64,000 nt of DNA, from contig CM051456.1 in assembly GCA_028274465.1 (NCBI GenBank), forward strand, positions 106,553,348 through 106,617,347. Reading direction: 5' to 3'. The notes beneath the pieces were generated by a model. The model was given only the letters and a program-made list of their open reading frames with translations. It was not told where the DNA came from and ran no database searches. The DNA is from Plantago ovata (lineage: Eukaryota > Streptophyta > Magnoliopsida > Lamiales > Plantaginaceae). Shown here one piece after another: positions 59,164 through 64,000 of the stretch; position 1 is the stretch's first letter; each line of letters starts with the position of its first letter. A program made the translations under genes and the position numbers.

Positions 59164-60299
59164 TAGGGGTGTTAACGAGTCGATTCGAGTCGATCTTCAA
59201 CTCTATTGATCAATGATCGTTAAAATTGTAGATGTATGTTAGTGATCGACGAGCTTTATAAAATTGAGCTCGTAACCTGCTCCATAAATTTACAAATTTT
59301 GTGGAATATAAATACAATCCACTACAGACATTATGAGTAGAAAATAAAACTAAACCCAAACTTATAACTACATAACAAAAATTCATTGTTGTTCATTGAT
59401 GTTATATGTTTGAAACGTCCCAAAGCTCAGTTAAACAAACTAGCACGGTCCGGAATGCTATCCTACACCACGGAAGAAGATCATCATGAAGGAGCCCCCA
59501 AAGACTTACATATCAGGAGTTAGGAACACTCCATATACATGCAATAGTGACGAAAGAAGTCCAGAAGCTGAATGGATTAGATCAAAGATAATGGGCTTGG
59601 CCCATTAGCATCGATTACCAGACGAAGATATCCTCGTACGATAAGGAAACATGTCCTGAGAAAGCAAAGAAATGTGTCTCATTTCTAGTGAAATAGTACT
59701 ATTGGAGGCGATGTGGTTCATTCTCAGCAAGATTCTTTAAGGAAGTGGTGCATATAAAAGAAATACAACAATACTCACAAGACAGGCTCACTCTCTCCAA
59801 CAACTTCAAGTTTGCTCCGAAATCCTAAATATCCTCCTCCATCTCTTACAAGGATATTCATTTTGAGTAAAGTCTACACCACCAGTTTGACCTTCAGGCA
59901 AGTCGGGTATAAAGTACTAACACACACACCCCCCCCCCCCCACCCCCATTTTCTCTGTCACAACTAAACGAAAGGTGTCAAGATGTGCTCGGAGGTAACT
60001 TAGGCATTGATTCAGGTCATCTCATTCCGATCACATATGCACGTCAATCTCAGGGGGTTAACTTCAGACTAAAGGAAAATCGTGTCCCATCAGATATATA
60101 TATTATAATTATAAAAGAATAAATATAAATTCAATTAATTATTGCTCGTGAGCTTCGATCATTTCTTCAGGCTGATCGATTCAAACTCGAATCTGAGTCA
60201 ATCGTGCTCGCGTTGACCGATCTCAGGCTTAATTAATCTGAGCTTTGACCGAGCTTTTCGCGAGCTAGTCACGATCAACTCGATTCGTTCACACCCCTA
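59164..60299. mobile_element. Non-autonomous hAT with TAGGGGTGT ends
   Basis: TAGGGGTGT at 59164 and ACACCCCTA ending at 60299 are perfect inverted repeats. They are flanked by CTCCAAAC (59156-59163) and CCCCAAAC (60300-60307), an 8-bp duplication with one mismatch. Subterminal 'gagtcgattcgagtcgat' and 'atcaactcgattcg' are also inverted. A C/CA run lies at about 59918-59950. No transposase. Confidence 0.85.
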
Positions 60300-60473
60300 C
60301 CCCAAACTAATAAGTTTGATTTTCTTAAGGTACTTTTGGCCTCAGTTGAAATAATATGCTTGGATTTTTGTTACTTTTATATTAGTGATGATCGTAGATA
60401 GATTGGATAACATTTATGTGCATGTTAATTCCATTTATGCTCGCACGAATATCTCATTTTGCTGGGTGGTGGA

Positions 60474-62252
60474 GAGGGGCGAAGCCAGAATTCCAACTAG
60501 GTGGTATTCATTATTAAAAAAATAAAGTCGAGAATTTTTTTTTTTTTTTTTTTTTTTGGTAACAATGACAACGACTAACATAGACATTCCTTCAAAATCA
60601 TTTGTGTATATAGATGGAATAATACAACTATAATCATATATCAATATAATAATCGTTACCACAAGCTAGTAACTAAAAATGTTAAATCTAGCAGCAAAAC
60701 ATCTTCAACTCAACAATAAAGATGAGATAGCTGACCAATATATACCAATCTTTGCAAGTGTGTGCCAACTCGATGATGTTATCACCTAGTTTAAAAAACT
60801 TAATCACCATACGGATTACTTCAAAACGTTAAATAAAGACTCCAGAACACATAAAAAGAAAGAAGTTAGCATACCTGGCCCAAAACAAAATGAGAACAAA
60901 TCACAGGAGTGGAACTCACCGATGTTTTAGTTGGTTGATGTTTTAGTTGGTTGAACTTACCAATAACCAACTCACAATCAATTCCCTGACATATTTTATG
61001 TTCAGCATAAATATCCATAGAATCTGCCAAGTACTCATCACCCATCTTATTGCGAAGAACTGTCTTTACAAGTTTCGTAGCAGAAAATGCTCGCTATGTT
61101 GTTGTTGTTGATATTGGAAAAGTTAATACTACAACCTGTTCAATGTATAAAGAAATCGGGGATGCGAAGTTTTCTATCTTACTCTGCGGTATTCTTTGAT
61201 AAAGAACTTCGCATCCCCAATTTTCTTCTCGAATTTTCTCTCTCACCATATTAGATAGAATATGCATAACTTCTTTTTGTATAGTTGATGAAACATAAGT
61301 CGCATTCTTTGGAGCTTTTCCTAACACAAGATCATCAATATCAACATTCATTTGTCTTAAAAGAGTAATCATCTCAATGAGGTTTCCCCTATTTGCCGAA
61401 GATTCAGATTCATCATTGTCTCTAAGTCCACATGCTTGCAAAGAAGGCCAACAAACGCTTTCAATTGTGGCCTTAAGTCGCAAACGGTTTCTTACAACCT
61501 CCTCTTGTCTTACACAATTCACTACTGTGTCGATGTGACAATTCCGATTCTGCAAATCAGTATGAGAATTTTCAGCATTTTGATGTGGCGAGTTAGGGAC
61601 TCCATAATGCTTAGTGAATGCATTTAGGACCATTAAATTGATGCCAACAATCAAATCCATTCTTCACAAATGCAGGATAATGGCAAGGCTTGTTTTGAAA
61701 ACGACAACAAGGAAAGCAAAATGTTTTATGAGTCGAAAGAGAGTACTCTAGCCAACCCGACCCACTCCTTAAACCACGATCTTTGAAAGGAACGGACATA
61801 TTTTTTGTTTCCCTCCCGGGTACCCTTATAATAAGGTAGTTTGGGTTGGTATGGTCCCATCTTGATATAAGCTCTTCAAATTGCATCCGTTTGACTGACA
61901 GGATACTCACATCACATATTGGAGTACGTAATGTTGGATCTCGCTCAAGAAACTTTAGATCAACTTCAACTTCAGTTGTTGGTGATTGAGAAGGTTGTTC
62001 TTGCTGATTGGAGGGTGGCTGCTCAGTTTGTTCTTGTTGATCGGGTGGGGGTTGTTGATCAAGTGGTGGCTTCTCAAGTTGTTCTTGTTGATCGGGGGTG
62101 GTTGATGATCGAGTGGTGGGATATGAAACTGGGAAGGCCCTTTGCTAACAATGACACGCTCTCTTTGTTTAAAAAAAGTTAATATGTGACCGAGAACTCC
62201 CTACGTTCGATGTGGTATTCTTTATTTTCTTAGACGAACTTGCTTTCATCAT
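60474..62252 (-). mobile_element. Third TTF-type hAT (right terminus not found)
   Basis: The left end at about 60474 (AGGGGCGAAGCCAGAATT) matches the left terminus of the element at 21286. The end beyond the transposase start at 62252 was not found; it may have decayed or lie further right (62.3-63 kb). A T run lies at about 60537-60559. Confidence 0.7.
60985..62252 (-). pseudogene. hAT transposase remnant: N-terminus joined to extreme C-terminus
   Basis: The minus strand starts MMKASSSKKIKN at 62252, with early frame shifts. The TTF zinc-finger part (GSGWLEYSLSTHKTFCFPC) is near 61720-61780. Then VVRNRLRLKATIESVCWPSL and NATYVSSTIQKEVMHILSNM follow. At about 61200 the sequence jumps over the whole DUF4371 catalytic region to the dimerisation tail (AFSATKLVKTVLRNKMGDEY, 61100-61020). 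So the deletion is complementary to that in the element at 38314. Multiple frame shifts; not functional. Confidence 0.82.
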
Positions 62253-64000
62253 ATTGTGCACAAATTTGTCAACCTGTCATGAAAGTTAACATCAGTTTTG
62301 TTTCTTAAACCAGCAAAGCAGTAACAACTTTCATTAATACACTTATCAACCCTTACTAGTTAATATAAAACACTTGCTACTTGATGATATACCAAATCAT
62401 CAAAACAAGATCTCTGACTCTTAGATTGTACTCTGCCTCAAACAACCATACTACACACATGTGACAAAACTCTATTTTTTAAGTACTCAATCTCATAAGT
62501 AACTAAATGAGTAACAGAATAATATTACTAGTCTACTAAAGCCTAGCTAAAGGTTAAATAATTGAATAGCTAGATCATCTGTTGGAGGATTATTATATTA
62601 ACAACAAGTAGCTTAGTTTAATTTATCATTGTCTTTACCCAATAACTCTCATATTTAAAGATCATGGTTAATCCCTTATTCCCATTCACATGATCACATC
62701 CATGATCTCAGCCCAAACTCTCCAGCCTCCATGGACAAACACCATTAAATTTCAAATTCAATCAACAAAATATCAATGAAGTGATTAAACCCTAGTCCCT
62801 AAATTTTAGAATATCAATTACTATAAAATTGGAGATTGAAAATTAGATTCAAGATTACCTTTTAGTTGTTGCGTAAATGGTGAAATTGAGAGTAAGAAAC
62901 GTCGATCAGTCCGTGAGAACAAGGCAGAAAATAAAACATCCGCAGAGAGTCAAAGTTGGAGAGTTTAAATAAAGAGAGGTTGCAACTGGCTATTCTTGGT
63001 AAGCCTAACCTACCAAGCTAGTCATCCAATTCTGATTAAAAGTACAAGTTTTCCAAGAGATTCAAGGTATTACATCTTTAAATAAGTACCCAACCGTTAG
63101 ATTCGCTAGTAGTTCGAGAGCGCAAGATAGTTTTCTCAAACATACTAGACACACTACTTGAACACTAATATTCTTTCCCAATATAGGACAATAAATGTCA
63201 ACCCCACCACTTTGAGTCATTTTAGTATTTAAACCTCATGGAACTCTTAAGGTAGAGGGATTGCTTAATTTGAAGAGTCGAAGAAGGGGACAAAGAAAGA
63301 AAAGTAGAATGGAACTCAAAAGACCAAAAAAAGCTTATTATTCACACCAAGAATTTATTCACTCGCATGTCTTATACCATTACGAAACTTAAGCAACCCT
63401 CTTTTAAACAAGCTAAATAAAATGAAAGAGGCTTGGGTAAGTTTCACACCAACCTCTTATGGGTAAGTTTCACATTAATTAATTCTCAAAGTACTCCACT
63501 CAGCACTGGTAATATCTAGCAATATTAGCTTATCTAGCCAATTCTCCAATAAATATAACGAGTTGTAGATCATCTAGCTATAACATAAGTAAGAACTTGA
63601 TGATTTTGTATTGGTTCTGACACTTTTGAATTATGATGATATTCTAATATAGTAGCAAAATTTTACTTATGAAGTTTAGGGTTTTTGATGTAGCAGTTTA
63701 AAACTTGAACTTTGAGTTTGGCTCGGGGCTTCACATGGTAACCTTATGCATCTGGGCCGCTCTAATTGACACTAATTCACCCAATTTTCGGATAGTTGTA
63801 GTCCAATATTTTTAGCCTTGGTGTACTGCTTTATTTTTTTTTATTTTTTTATTTTTTTTGAAAATGCAACAAAGCCTTCGTGTATTCAAATATTTGCTTC
63901 CCTATTCATATACTGGTTTTACTACTCATTCTAAGGGGCTGAGTTATGAGGCCTCTCTTAGCCCAAGCCTGATGAGTTGGTACAACTGTGAAGAATGAAG
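62253..64000. other. Right-hand spacer, no gene recognised
   Basis: AT-rich. Probably begins with the hAT leader (62250-62990). Contains an A/T low-complexity run at 63831-63860. No credible open frame, tRNA or repeat terminus seen. Confidence 0.5.

Noticed and set aside
61919..62182. 87-codon plus-strand frame with Val/Leu/Asp repeats
   Set aside because: Antisense of the Gln/Pro-rich N-terminal part of the hAT transposase relic.

Overview
This is nuclear DNA from a flowering plant. Genes are split by GT-AG introns, spacers are AT-rich, and transposons of several plant classes fill most of the space between genes. The left-hand resistance gene has a long N-terminal region ahead of its NB-ARC domain, as in the R1/Sw-5/Mi-1 group, which suggests an asterid eudicot (for example Lamiales or Solanales). 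The species cannot be fixed from sequence alone.

Layout. 1-1664 (-): 5' part of an R1-like NLR gene, cut by the window edge. 3591-7830 (-): complete 11-exon isoprenylcysteine alpha-carbonyl methylesterase (ICME). 9955-19127 (+): complete 16-exon SUA/RBM5-10-type splicing factor, head to head with ICME. 19.1-49.6 kb: transposon-dominated block holding a hAT element with TTF/DUF4371 transposase remnants (itself hit by a CACTA-type element), a LINE split around a gag-protease-only Ty3/gypsy element, a dispersed repeat interrupted by a small hAT element and a MITE, a second TTF hAT, a GC-ended non-autonomous hAT, a 5.4-kb LTR element with almost identical 197-bp LTRs, and a tRNA-derived SINE. 49727-51479 (+): DNL/Zim17-type zinc-finger protein. 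51717-52502 (-): lysine-rich arabinogalactan protein, tail to tail with the previous gene. 53686-58806 (-): chloroplast-type tRNA adenosine deaminase TADA with a very long N-terminal extension. 59.1-62.3 kb: another non-autonomous hAT and a third TTF hAT remnant. 62.3-64 kb: no gene seen.

Five protein genes are complete (ICME, SUA, DNL protein, AGP, TADA) and one is partial (NLR). Exon chains were built by hand from splice signals, frame continuity and remembered family motifs; each complete chain stays in frame to its stop. ICME and SUA homologues have both been tied to abscisic-acid signalling, so their head-to-head layout deserves a look. The DNL protein and TADA are both likely organelle-directed housekeeping proteins.

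The most unusual structures are the LTR element whose two LTRs each lack their outer part and which sits between two pieces of a LINE, the paired hairpin/polypurine modules inside it, the GC-rich palindromic arrays ahead of TATA-like motifs, and a set of hAT elements with clear 8-bp target-site duplications whose deletions differ from copy to copy.
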